A stretch of DNA of 64,000 nt from Micromonospora coxensis. GTDB lineage: Bacteria > Actinomycetota > Actinomycetes > Mycobacteriales > Micromonosporaceae. Made by a program: the position numbers and the translations under genes. The notes below the pieces were generated by a model. That model was not told the origin of the DNA. It was given only the letters and a program-made list of their open reading frames with translations, and made no database searches. Location: positions 4,278,001 to 4,342,000 of the forward strand of contig NZ_LT607753.1 in the NCBI RefSeq assembly GCF_900090295.1. The letters are read 5' to 3'. Positions 28,820 through 36,695 of this stretch are shown here, piece after piece. The first letter of the stretch is position 1; the number at the start of each line of letters is the position of its first letter.

Positions 28820-30516
28820 CGGGTCGCCTCCCCGGCCGGCGCCCGGGTCAGCTCGGTGACCCGCCCGTCCTCCACGCGCAGGATCCGGTCGGCGTCGTCC
28901 AGCAGCGCGGGCCGGTGGGCGACCAGCAGCGCGGTCCGCCCCGCGACCAGTCGCCGGGTCGCCGCGAGCACCACCGCCTCGCTGGCCGTGTCGAGCCGGG
29001 CGGTGGGCTCGTCGAGGAGCACCAGCGGGGCGTCCCGGAGGAAGGCCCGGGCCAGCGCCACCCGCTGCCGCTGCCCGCTGGACAGCCCGTGCCCGCGCTC
29101 GCCCAGCGTGGTGGCCAGCCCGTCGGGCAGGGCCGCGACGACGTCGTCCAGCGCCGCGTCGGCGACCGCCGTGGCGAGCGCCGCGTCGGAGGTGTCGGGG
29201 GCGCCGAGGCGGATGTTGTCGGCCAGCGAGGCGGCGAAGAGGTGGGCCCGCTGCGGGACCCAGGCGACCTGCCGCCGCCAGGCGTCCGGGTCCACCCCGG
29301 CCAGGTCGACACCGTCCACGGTGACCCGGCCGGCGGTCGGGCGGACGAAGCCGAGCAGCAGGCCGAGCAGGGTGCTCTTGCCGGCGCCGCTGGGGCCGAC
29401 GACGGCGATCCGTTCGCCGGGCCGGACGGTCAGCGTGACGTTCCGCAGCGCGGTCGTCCGCTCGTACTCGACGGTGACGTTCTCGAAGCGGATCTCGGCG
29501 TGTCCGCCCGGGGCGGCGGCGGGCGCGGCGGCCGGGGCGGCGGCCGGGGCGGCCGGGGCGGCGGCGGCCGGGGCGGCGGTGACGGTGAGCGCCTCGTCCA
29601 GCGCGGCCAACCCCTCCATGCTGGCGTGGAACCGGCTGCCGGCCGCCCGCAGCGGCAGGTACGCCTCCGGCGTGAGCAGCAGCACCAGCAGCGCGGTGGA
29701 GAGGGTGATCCCGCCGCCGAGCAGCCGGATGCCGACCGGCACCGCGACCAGCGCCACCGAGAGGGTGGCGACCAGTTCCAGCACCAGCGCGGAGAGGAAG
29801 GCGATGCGCAGCGTCTTCATGGTGGCGACCCGGTGGCCGTCGGCCATCCGACGCACCACGTCGGTCTGGGCCCGGGCCCGGCCGAAGGCGCGCAGCGTGG
29901 GCAGCCCGGCGACCATGTCGAGGAAGTGCCCGCCGAGCAGCGACAGCCGCCGCCACTGCCGTTCGGTGGCGGCCTGCGCCTGCCAGCCGAGCAGCGCGCC
30001 GAAGACCGGGATCAGCGGGATGGTCAGCGCGACGATCAGCGCCGAGCCCCAGTCGGCGAAGACCAGCCGGGCCAGCACGGCCACCGGCACGGTCACGCTC
30101 AGCACGAGCTGGGGGAGGTAGCCGGTGAAGTAGGCGTCGAGCGCGTCCAGGCCGCGCCCGGTGAGGGTGGCGAGCCGGCCGGCCCGCTGGCCGGCGACCC
30201 AGCCGGGCCCGTGTCGGCCGACGGCGGCGAGCAGGTCCGCGCGCAGGGTCGCCTTCACGGTGGCCGCGGCCCGGGCCGCCACGGTGCCCTGCGCCCAGGT
30301 GACCAGCGCGCGGGCGCCGACGGCGGCGACGAAGGCGGCCAGCGCGACGGTGTCGAGCCGGCCGCCGAACGCGGTGGCCAGCACCGTGGCCAGGGCGGTG
30401 GCCTGCCCCACGACCAGCAGCGCCGTGACCCCGCCGAGGACCGCGAGCACGGCGAGGTCGCGCCGGGCCGCGGGGACCCGGCGCAGCAGACGCGGGTCGA
30501 AGGGACGGCGGTTCAC
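28816..30516 (-). CDS. cydD: CydD, thiol reductant ABC exporter subunit
   Basis: 566 aa ABC half-transporter, partner of CydC. Walker A VGPSGAGKST, signature LSSGQRQRVALARAFL (an S in place of the usual second G), Walker B LVLLDEPTARLD. Between membrane and ATPase domains there is an Ala/Pro linker made of repeats like APAAAPAA (about residues 320-340), likely a disordered spacer. GTG 30516 overlaps the cydB stop by four bases; the longer open frame upstream is a shadow of cydB. Confidence 0.92.
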   Translation of the reverse strand: MNRRPFDPRLLRRVPAARRDLAVLAVLGGVTALLVVGQATALATVLATAFGGRLDTVALAAFVAAVGARALVTWAQGTVAARAAATVKATLRADLLAAVGRHGPGWVAGQRAGRLATLTGRGLDALDAYFTGYLPQLVLSVTVPVAVLARLVFADWGSALIVALTIPLIPVFGALLGWQAQAATERQWRRLSLLGGHFLDMVAGLPTLRAFGRARAQTDVVRRMADGHRVATMKTLRIAFLSALVLELVATLSVALVAVPVGIRLLGGGITLSTALLVLLLTPEAYLPLRAAGSRFHASMEGLAALDEALTVTAAPAAAAPAAPAAAPAAAPAAAPGGHAEIRFENVTVEYERTTALRNVTLTVRPGERIAVVGPSGAGKSTLLGLLLGFVRPTAGRVTVDGVDLAGVDPDAWRRQVAWVPQRAHLFAASLADNIRLGAPDTSDAALATAVADAALDDVVAALPDGLATTLGERGHGLSSGQRQRVALARAFLRDAPLVLLDEPTARLDTASEAVVLAATRRLVAGRTALLVAHRPALLDDADRILRVEDGRVTELTRAPAGEATR

Positions 30517-31517
30517 CAGTACACCGGTGCCCTGCCGTCGGTCCGTCCCCGGAAAACCCACCAGCACATCGCCTGAAAGCCTAGTAGGGCCGGCAGGAGC
30601 GGAATCGTGAGCCAGCCCAGCAGCCGCAGCGTCGGCCCGCTCGCCGCCGCCTCGGCCACGGTCAGGGTGGCTGCCGGGTCGACCGTGGAGACCAGCACGG
30701 CGGGCCAGAGCGTCGCCCCGACCAGCGCCACCGGCAGCGCCAGCGCCGCCCCGGTGGCGGCGAAGGCCACCCCGGGCCGCCGCCGGGCGAGCGCCGCGCG
30801 GGCCACCAGCAGCGCCGTGACCAGCGCCGACGGCAGCAGTACGGCGGCCGTCGGCTGCTGCACGGTGGCGCGTACCCGGTCGGAGAGCAGGCCCAGGGCG
30901 GTGGCGGCGACGACCGCGACGACCGCCACCGGGACGAGCCGTCCGGCCAGCCGGCCGAGGGCGGCGGCGTCGGCGGCCGGCAGCCGCAGCGTGAGGAAGG
31001 TCGCACCGTGCGCCGCGACCAGGGCGAGCATCGCGAGCCCGGTGGCGGCGGCGAACGGGGTGGCCAGGTGGGTCACTCCGGCGACGTGGCCGTCGGCGTG
31101 CAGGGGTACGCCCTGCAACAGCCCGCCGAGCAGCCCGCCCCAGCCGAACGCGGCGAGCGCGCTGCCGACCACCACCACCCGGTCCCACCCGGCGCGGGCG
31201 GCGGCGCTGCGGGGCCGGCTGCGCAGCTGCACGCCGACGGTCACCAGGATCACCCCGACCAGCGCGCCGACCACGACCGGGTAGAAGCCGGAGAGCAGTT
31301 CCCCTTCGAGGGTGGGGAACGCGCCGAAGAGGATGCCGACGAAGGCCACCAGCCACACCTCGTTGCCGAGGAAGAACGGGCCGAGCGCGGTGAGGCCGGC
31401 GCGGCGGGTGGCCGGGCCGCCCCGGGCGAGCAGCAGCCCGACGCCGTAGTCGTAGCCACCGAGGACGAGGTAGCTGGCGAAGAAGAGGCCGAGCAGGGCG
31501 TACCAGGCGAGTTCCAC
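30513..31517 (-). CDS. cydB: Cytochrome bd oxidase subunit II
   Basis: 334 aa integral membrane protein with about nine hydrophobic segments, the structural partner of CydA in the quinol oxidase. The N-terminus MELAWYALLGLFFASYLVLGGYDYGVGLLL is typical, as are FLGNEVWLVAFVGILFGAFP and the late GFQAMCWWVFRG. Length is normal. It starts 12 bases after cydA and is coupled to cydD by a 4-base overlap. Confidence 0.95.
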   Translation of the reverse strand: MELAWYALLGLFFASYLVLGGYDYGVGLLLARGGPATRRAGLTALGPFFLGNEVWLVAFVGILFGAFPTLEGELLSGFYPVVVGALVGVILVTVGVQLRSRPRSAAARAGWDRVVVVGSALAAFGWGGLLGGLLQGVPLHADGHVAGVTHLATPFAAATGLAMLALVAAHGATFLTLRLPAADAAALGRLAGRLVPVAVVAVVAATALGLLSDRVRATVQQPTAAVLLPSALVTALLVARAALARRRPGVAFAATGAALALPVALVGATLWPAVLVSTVDPAATLTVAEAAASGPTLRLLGWLTIPLLPALLGFQAMCWWVFRGRTDGRAPVYW

Positions 31518-31529
31518 GGGGGTCTCTCC

Positions 31530-32780
31530 TCAGGCGAAGGCGGGCGCGGGGCGGGGCTCGTCGTCCGGGGTGCCGGGCGGCCGGCCGAGCGCGGGGTCGG
31601 CGGCGCCCCGGGCGGCGTGCCGGGCGAGCAGCGTCCAGTTGGTGACCGCGAGCGCGCCGAGCAGCAGGCTGAACCCGATCAGCGAGGCGAGCATGAGCCC
31701 GGGGTCGACCCTGGAGACGGCCTGCTCGGTGGGGAGCAGCCCGTACGCCACCCAGGGCTGGCGGCCGACCTCGCGGGCGATCCAGCCGAGGATCACCGCG
31801 ACGAACGGCAGTGGCAGGGCGAGCATGGTCAGCCAGAGCGGGAAGCGCAGCCGGATGATCCAGTCCCGCCAGAGCAGCGGCAGCAGCAGCCAGACGGCGC
31901 CGAGGGTGAAGCCGATCAGGATCATGAAGCCGAGCCCGACGCTGGCGAGCGCCGGTGGGGTGTAGTCACCGGGGCCGAACCGGGCGGTCCACTCGGCGAC
32001 CAGCGCGTCGGCGGCCGGACTGCCGCCGAACTTGGTGGGCTGCACCTGCCCGATCGGGCCGAACTGGGCGAAGCCGAAGCCCTGCACCAGGGTCACCGCG
32101 CCGGCCGCGGTGACCAGGCCGAGCCGCAGCGAGGTGCGGAACAGCGCGAAGTCGGGGGTCCGCCGCAGCAGGTGCCAGGCGCTGACGGCGGCCATCAGGA
32201 TCCCGCCGGTGAGCAGCGCGGCGGCGACGACGTGCCCGAACGCCATGCCGAAGGTGGGGTTGGTGAGCAGCGCGCCGAAGTCGGTGAGGTGGGCGATGCC
32301 GTCGCGCACCTCGTATCCGACCGGGTTCTGCAGCCAGGCGTTCGCCACCATGATCCAGAAGGCCGAGGCGTACGCGGTGAGCGCGACCCCCCAGAGCAGC
32401 GCGAGGTGCACCCCCCGGCGCAGCCGGTGCCAGCCGAAGATCCACATGCCGAGGAACGTCGACTCCAGGAAGAACGCCACGAGCGTCTCGATCGCCAGGG
32501 GTGCGCCGAAGACGTTGCCGACGTAGCGCGACAGCCCGCTCCAGTTCAGCCCGAACTGGAACTCCATGACGATGCCGGTGGCGATGCCAAGCACGTAGTT
32601 GATCACGTAGAGCTGCCCCCAGAAGCGGGTCAGCCGCTCCCACTTCGGGTTGCCGGTGAGGAACCAGGCGGTCTGCATGCCGACCAGCAGGGTGACCAGG
32701 CCGAGGGTGACCACCACGAAGAGGAAGTGGATCGAGGTGGTGGTGGCGAACTGCAGGCGCGCGAGGAGCAGGGTGTCCAT
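31530..32780 (-). CDS. cydA: Cytochrome bd oxidase subunit I, short Q-loop form
   Basis: 416 aa haem-bearing subunit that oxidises quinol and reduces oxygen. His18 (TTTSIHFLF) and His183 (FGHVVAA) match the two haem-binding histidines; Glu98 and Glu106 (IETLVAFFLEST) match the proton-path glutamates; GRQPW (339-343) is present. The quinol loop (from about 244) is short and unusual: QPTK carries the Lys, but the Glu expected five residues later is missing and a Gly/Ala-rich insert (GGSPAADALVAEW) follows. This is shorter than the usual 450-520 aa. ATG 32780 has CAGGAGTT-type ribosome site (reverse strand). First gene of cydABDC, directly downstream of blaI-M56. Confidence 0.93.
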   Translation of the reverse strand: MDTLLLARLQFATTTSIHFLFVVVTLGLVTLLVGMQTAWFLTGNPKWERLTRFWGQLYVINYVLGIATGIVMEFQFGLNWSGLSRYVGNVFGAPLAIETLVAFFLESTFLGMWIFGWHRLRRGVHLALLWGVALTAYASAFWIMVANAWLQNPVGYEVRDGIAHLTDFGALLTNPTFGMAFGHVVAAALLTGGILMAAVSAWHLLRRTPDFALFRTSLRLGLVTAAGAVTLVQGFGFAQFGPIGQVQPTKFGGSPAADALVAEWTARFGPGDYTPPALASVGLGFMILIGFTLGAVWLLLPLLWRDWIIRLRFPLWLTMLALPLPFVAVILGWIAREVGRQPWVAYGLLPTEQAVSRVDPGLMLASLIGFSLLLGALAVTNWTLLARHAARGAADPALGRPPGTPDDEPRPAPAFA

Positions 32781-32810
32781 GACCGCTCTCCAGGAGTTGG
32801 CTCTCTTGTC

Positions 32811-32838
32811 GTAGCGACCCTACAAGTAGGGACGCTAC
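32811..32838 (-). promoter_or_regulatory. 28-bp near-perfect palindrome upstream of cydA
   Basis: GTAGCGACCCTAC-AA-GTAGGGACGCTAC: 13-base arms with one mismatch and a 2-base centre, 30 bases before the cydA start. It is built from GTAG/CTAC half-sites like those used by BlaI-type repressors; a similar CTAC-N5-GTAG lies before blaI at 34258-34270. Probably an operator for cydABDC. Confidence 0.7.
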
Positions 32839-32899
32839 ATATCCCTCGGCGACGATCCCTAGGGGAGACCCGGATTTCCGACCGCCCGTCGCGGGCCGG

Positions 32900-33805
32900 T
32901 CAGCTCAGGAAGAGCGAGACCGGCAGGGCGACCAGGGTGGCCGCGACGGCCAGCGCGGTGGCCCCGATGACCCGGGGCGGCCGGTCGGCGACCATCAGCC
33001 GCTGCACCCGCACGTCCAGATCGGTGTCGCCCATGCCGAGCGCGCCCGCCGGGGTGATCCGGTCGCCGCAGGCGGCGAAGCGGCGCAGCGCCCCCGCCAG
33101 CGGGGCCTCGGCGTGCAGCTCCCGGGCCTTGTCGTCGGCCCGCATCTCGACCAGCAGGGCGACCCGCTCGTGCGCGTCGCGTACCCAGCGGAACCAGGGC
33201 AGCGCGCGGCGGAGCGCGGTGAACGGCAGCAGCACCAGGTCGTGCCGCTCCTGCGCGTGCGCCCGCTCGTGGGTGAGCACCGCCGCCAGCTCGGCCCGGT
33301 CCAGCAGGTCGAGCGTGCCGGCGCTGACCACCACCCGGGGCCGCACCCCGGGCAGGCAGTACGCCGCGGCGCTCGGGTGGTCCAGCACCAGCGCGCCCGG
33401 CACCGTGGGGTCCCGGCGGGCGACCAGGGTGAGCAGGTCCCGGTGCCGGCGCTGGGCGCGGACGGTGGCCTGGACGCTGCGGACGGTCGTGGTGAGCAGC
33501 ACCGCGCCGATGCCGAAGCCGACACCGACCAGGCCCAGGTGCACGGCCCCCACGCCGGCCGGGAGGGTGCCGTGGCCCAGGTCGGCGGCGAGGGCGAGCA
33601 GGGCGCTGCCGGTCGGCAGGTCGTACGCGGCCAGGCCGAGCGCCATCGGCAGGCCCATCGCGGAGAGGCCGACCGCCAGCCCGACCGCCTGCCAGCAGAC
33701 GATCGCGACCCGCGGGGCCCGCCACGTCCAGGTGGACGCGGCCAGGACCTGCGCGGTCAGGTAGCAGGCCAGCATCGACGCGGCGAAGTGCACGGCGAAG
33801 GCCAC
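32900..33805 (-). CDS. M56-family membrane metalloprotease (BlaR1-like, no penicillin sensor)
   Basis: 301 aa. Hydrophobic segments at about 5-25, 35-60, 85-108 and 282-300; zinc protease motif HERAH at 179-183 and a downstream EMRAD (Glu ligand). The fold is that of BlaR1/MecR1, but there is no C-terminal penicillin-binding domain. Such proteins are thought to cleave or relieve the partner BlaI/MecI repressor in response to a membrane signal. It follows blaI by 11 bases in the same operon and ends 119 bp before cydA. Confidence 0.9.
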   Translation of the reverse strand: MAFAVHFAASMLACYLTAQVLAASTWTWRAPRVAIVCWQAVGLAVGLSAMGLPMALGLAAYDLPTGSALLALAADLGHGTLPAGVGAVHLGLVGVGFGIGAVLLTTTVRSVQATVRAQRRHRDLLTLVARRDPTVPGALVLDHPSAAAYCLPGVRPRVVVSAGTLDLLDRAELAAVLTHERAHAQERHDLVLLPFTALRRALPWFRWVRDAHERVALLVEMRADDKARELHAEAPLAGALRRFAACGDRITPAGALGMGDTDLDVRVQRLMVADRPPRVIGATALAVAATLVALPVSLFLS

Positions 33806-33816
33806 GGCGTCCGTCC

Positions 33817-34248
33817 CTACCGGTCCGTCGCCTCGTCGGCGGCCCTGCTCCGGCCGGCGCGCGGGTCGTCGATCCGGTCGGTGAGCCCCGCCTGCGCGCC
33901 GAGCGCCGCGCGGAGCACGTCCGCCTCGGTGCCGGTGACCGAGCGGGCGAAGCGGACCAGCGCCGCGTCCCGGCTGCCGCCGAGGTCGAGCGCGTCGAGC
34001 ATGAGCTGGGCGATGTGCGCCTCCCGGCTGGCGGCGGCCCGGTAGCGCCAGGCCCGCCCCTCCCGCCGGCGCTGCACCATGCCCTTGCCGGCCAGCCGGT
34101 CCAGCACGGTCATCACCGTCGTGTACGCCAGCTCACGCCCGTCGAGGGCGTCGGCGACCTCCCGCACGGTCACTCCGTCCGACGTGGCGGGGACCGAGTC
34201 CCACAACACGTCCATCACCGCACGTTCCAGATCGCCCAGCCGAGTCAC
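33817..34248 (-). CDS. blaI: BlaI/MecI/CopY-family repressor
   Basis: 143 aa winged-helix dimeric repressor. RLGDLERAVMDVLW, VTVREVADAL, YTTVMTVLDRLAGKGMVQRRREGRAWRY match the family precisely. The GTG start lies 10 bases from a CTAC-N5-GTAG site, suggesting autorepression. In Mycobacterium tuberculosis the homologue (Rv1846c), paired with an M56 protein, also regulates respiratory (ATP synthase) genes, so control of cydABDC is plausible. Confidence 0.92.
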   Translation of the reverse strand: MTRLGDLERAVMDVLWDSVPATSDGVTVREVADALDGRELAYTTVMTVLDRLAGKGMVQRRREGRAWRYRAAASREAHIAQLMLDALDLGGSRDAALVRFARSVTGTEADVLRAALGAQAGLTDRIDDPRAGRSRAADEATDR

Positions 34249-34257
34249 CCGCCAATC

Positions 34258-34270
34258 CTACCCCGCGTAG
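34258..34270 (-). promoter_or_regulatory. Candidate BlaI operator at blaI
   Basis: CTAC-CCCGC-GTAG, an inverted repeat ending 10 bases before the blaI start. Same half-sites as in the palindrome before cydA (32811-32838), with different spacing. Confidence 0.5.
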
Positions 34271-34354
34271 TAGACCGGCCCACCACCCCGCCGACCGGGA
34301 ACCCGACGCTGGGCAGCCCCCGTGAGATGGACCCCACGCGGACGCTGCGCCCGA

Positions 34355-34426
34355 GGGTTTCCGGGGAGCCCGCCCACGCAGGGATCAAGCCTGACCGCCC
34401 GGAGTGGGCGGGCTCCCCGGAAACCC
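34355..34426 (-). terminator. Long hairpin with conserved 25-nt loop (copy B), downstream of the short aldehyde dehydrogenase gene
   Basis: Perfect 23-bp stem (34355-34377 with 34404-34426; outer end GGGTTTCCGGGG) around a 26-base loop. Read on the reverse strand the loop contains the same 25 nt as copy A at 10612-10636 (core GGCGGTCAGGCTTGATCC), yet the stem sequences of the two differ. On the reverse strand it starts 16 bases after the stop of the gene at 34443, so it is again a 3'-end element. Confidence 0.8.
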
Positions 34427-34442
34427 CGACAGCGACCCGCGA

Positions 34443-35267
34443 TCACACCCCCTTCGGGTGCCAGACCGTCTTCGTCTCCAGCAGGGTGGTCATCCGGGTG
34501 ATGCCCGGGTCGCCGGTCCAGTCGTGGTCGGCCGGCGCCGGCCGGAGCACCCGCTTGAGGTTCTGCGCGGCGCTGACCTCCAGGTCGGCCGCCAGCTCGG
34601 CGTCGGTGACCCCGGTCAGGTCGATCGCGTTGACGTCCATGTGGCTCGCCAGCGTCGGCACGGTCTCCTTCAGGTGACCGGTGAGGATGTTGACCACCCC
34701 GCCGGGCAGGTCGGAGGTGGCCAGCACCTCGGCCAGGGTCACCGCCGCCAGCGGCGCCGACGGCGAGGCCGCCGCCACCACCGTGTTGCCGGTGACGATC
34801 GCCGGGGCGATCACGCTGACCAGGCCCAGCAGCGCCGGCTGCTCCGGGGCCACCACGGCCACCACGCCGGTCGGCTCGGGCGCCGACAGGTTGAAGTACG
34901 GCCCGGCGACCGGGTTGGCGCCGCCGTAGACCTGGGGGAGCTTGTCGGACCAGCCGGCGTACCAGACCCACCGGTCGATCGCCGCGTCCACCTCGTCGGC
35001 CGGGACGCCCAGGGCGACGAACTGCTCGCGCCGGCCCTCCAGCATCTCCGCGACCCGGTAGAGGATCTGACCCCGGTTGTACGCGGTCGCCCCGGCCCAC
35101 CCCTTCAGGGCGGCGCGGGCGGCCACGACGGCGTCCCGCGCGTCCTTGCGGGAGGCCAGCGACACGTTGGAGTCCTGCACGAGATACGACCGTCCCGACT
35201 CGCTGCGCGGGAACTTCCCGCCGATGAAGAGCTTGTACGTCTTGCGTACCGCGACCCGCTCAGACAT
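34443..35267 (-). CDS. Aldehyde dehydrogenase-like protein without catalytic Cys (ALDH16 C-terminal half)
   Basis: 274 aa, little more than half a normal aldehyde dehydrogenase. It starts YKLFIGGKFPRSESGRSY, keeps the NAD-domain layout (VVAPEQPALLGLVSVIAPAIVTGNTVV, LPGGVVNILTG) and stops before the region that would hold the catalytic cysteine. This matches the second, non-catalytic ALDH module of ALDH16 enzymes, here as a separate gene. ATG 35267 overlaps the stop of the full-length ALDH gene by 8 bases; the longer frame upstream is a shadow. The two proteins probably form one complex. Substrate is unknown, but association with deoC suggests aldehydes from deoxyribose breakdown. Confidence 0.85.
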   Translation of the reverse strand: MSERVAVRKTYKLFIGGKFPRSESGRSYLVQDSNVSLASRKDARDAVVAARAALKGWAGATAYNRGQILYRVAEMLEGRREQFVALGVPADEVDAAIDRWVWYAGWSDKLPQVYGGANPVAGPYFNLSAPEPTGVVAVVAPEQPALLGLVSVIAPAIVTGNTVVAAASPSAPLAAVTLAEVLATSDLPGGVVNILTGHLKETVPTLASHMDVNAIDLTGVTDAELAADLEVSAAQNLKRVLRPAPADHDWTGDPGITRMTTLLETKTVWHPKGV

Positions 35268-36693
35268 TGAGGTAGCCCTCCAGCCCGTGCCGGCCGCCCT
35301 CGCGACCGTAGCCCGACTCCTTGTAGCCGCCGAACGGCGAGGTGGGGTCGAACTTGTTGAACGTGTTGGCCCACACCACACCGGCGCGCAGCCGGTCGGC
35401 CATCCAGAGGATCCGGGAGCCCTTCTCGGTCCAGATCCCCGCCGACAGCCCGTACGGCGTGTTGTTGGCCTTCTCCACGGCCTCGGCCGGGGTCCGGAAG
35501 GTCAGCACGGACAGCACCGGGCCGAAGATCTCCTCCCGGGCGATCCGGTGCGCCTGGGTGACCCCGGTGAAGATGGTCGGCGCGAACCAGAAGCCCCGCT
35601 CGGGCAGCTCGCACGCGGGCGACCAGCGCTCGGCGCCCTCGGCGGCGCCCGCGTCGGACAGCTCGCGGATCCGGGCGAGCTGGGCGGCCGAGTTGATCGC
35701 GCCGATGTCGGTGTTCTTGTCCAGCGGGTCGCCGACGCGCAGCTGGGCCATCCGGCGCTTGAGCGACTCCAGCACCCGGTCGGCGACCGACTCCTGGACC
35801 AGCAGCCGGGAGCCGGCGCAGCAGACGTGGCCCTGGTTGAAGAAGATGCCGTTGACGATGCCCTCGACGGCCTGGTCGACCGGGGCGTCGTCGAAGACGA
35901 TGTTGGCGGCCTTGCCGCCCAGCTCCAGGGTGAGCTTCTTGCGGGTGCCGGCGACCGCCCGGGCGATGGCCCGGCCGACCTCGGTGGAGCCGGTGAAGGC
36001 GACCTTGTCCACGCCCGGGTGCTCGACCAGCGCCCGGCCGGTGTCGCCGGCGCCGGTGACGATGTTGACCACGCCGGCCGGCAGGTCGGCCTGCTGGCAG
36101 ATCTCGGCGAAGAGCAGCGCGGTCAGCGGGGTGGTCTCGGCCGGCTTGAGCACCACCGTGTTGCCCGCCGCCAGCGCCGGGGCGATCTTCCAGGCCAGCA
36201 TGAGCAGCGGGAAGTTCCACGGGATGACCTGCGCGGCGACACCGAGCGGCCGGGGGTTCGGACCGAACCCGGCGTGCTCCAGCTTGTCGGCCCAGCCGGC
36301 GTAGTAGAAGAAGTGCGCGGCGACCAGCGGCAGGTCGACGTCGCGGGACTCCTTGATCGGCTTGCCGTTGTCCAGCGACTCCAGCACGGCCAGCTCGCGG
36401 GAGCGCTCCTGGATGATCCGGGCGATCCGGAACAGGTACTTGGCCCGGTCCCGGCCCGGCATCGGGCCCCAGGCCTTCTCGTACGCGGTGCGGGCGGCGC
36501 GGACGGCGCGCTCGACGTCCTGGCTGCCGCCCTCGGCGATCTCGGCCAGCACCTCCTCGGAGGCCGGGTTGATCGACTTGAAGCTGCCGCCGTCGGCCGG
36601 GTCGACGAACCGTCCGTCGATGAACAGCCCGTAGGAGGGCTTGAGGTCCACCACCGAGCGCGACTCGGGGGCGGGCGCGTATTCGAACATCAC
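35260..36693 (-). CDS. NAD(P)-dependent aldehyde dehydrogenase (ALDH16 N-terminal half)
   Basis: 477 aa, full catalytic ALDH. YGLFIDGRFV start, nucleotide motif QVIPWNFPLLMLAWKIAPALAAGNTVVLKPAE, FTGSTEVGRAI, general base in LELGGKAANIV, catalytic Cys in FFNQGHVCCAGSR, and EEIFGPVLSVL. Oxidises an aldehyde to the acid. GTG 36693 or ATG 36690 as start. Lies immediately after deoC (2-base gap) and before the short ALDH gene (8-base overlap), so all three form one operon. Acetaldehyde released by DeoC is an attractive substrate; inferred from context. Confidence 0.93.
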   Translation of the reverse strand: MMFEYAPAPESRSVVDLKPSYGLFIDGRFVDPADGGSFKSINPASEEVLAEIAEGGSQDVERAVRAARTAYEKAWGPMPGRDRAKYLFRIARIIQERSRELAVLESLDNGKPIKESRDVDLPLVAAHFFYYAGWADKLEHAGFGPNPRPLGVAAQVIPWNFPLLMLAWKIAPALAAGNTVVLKPAETTPLTALLFAEICQQADLPAGVVNIVTGAGDTGRALVEHPGVDKVAFTGSTEVGRAIARAVAGTRKKLTLELGGKAANIVFDDAPVDQAVEGIVNGIFFNQGHVCCAGSRLLVQESVADRVLESLKRRMAQLRVGDPLDKNTDIGAINSAAQLARIRELSDAGAAEGAERWSPACELPERGFWFAPTIFTGVTQAHRIAREEIFGPVLSVLTFRTPAEAVEKANNTPYGLSAGIWTEKGSRILWMADRLRAGVVWANTFNKFDPTSPFGGYKESGYGREGGRHGLEGYLNV

Positions 36694-36695
36694 TC

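Noticed and set aside
33113..34045. Forward open frame over the M56/blaI genes
   Set aside because: No recognisable domain; the reverse strand has clear HERAH and BlaI motifs.
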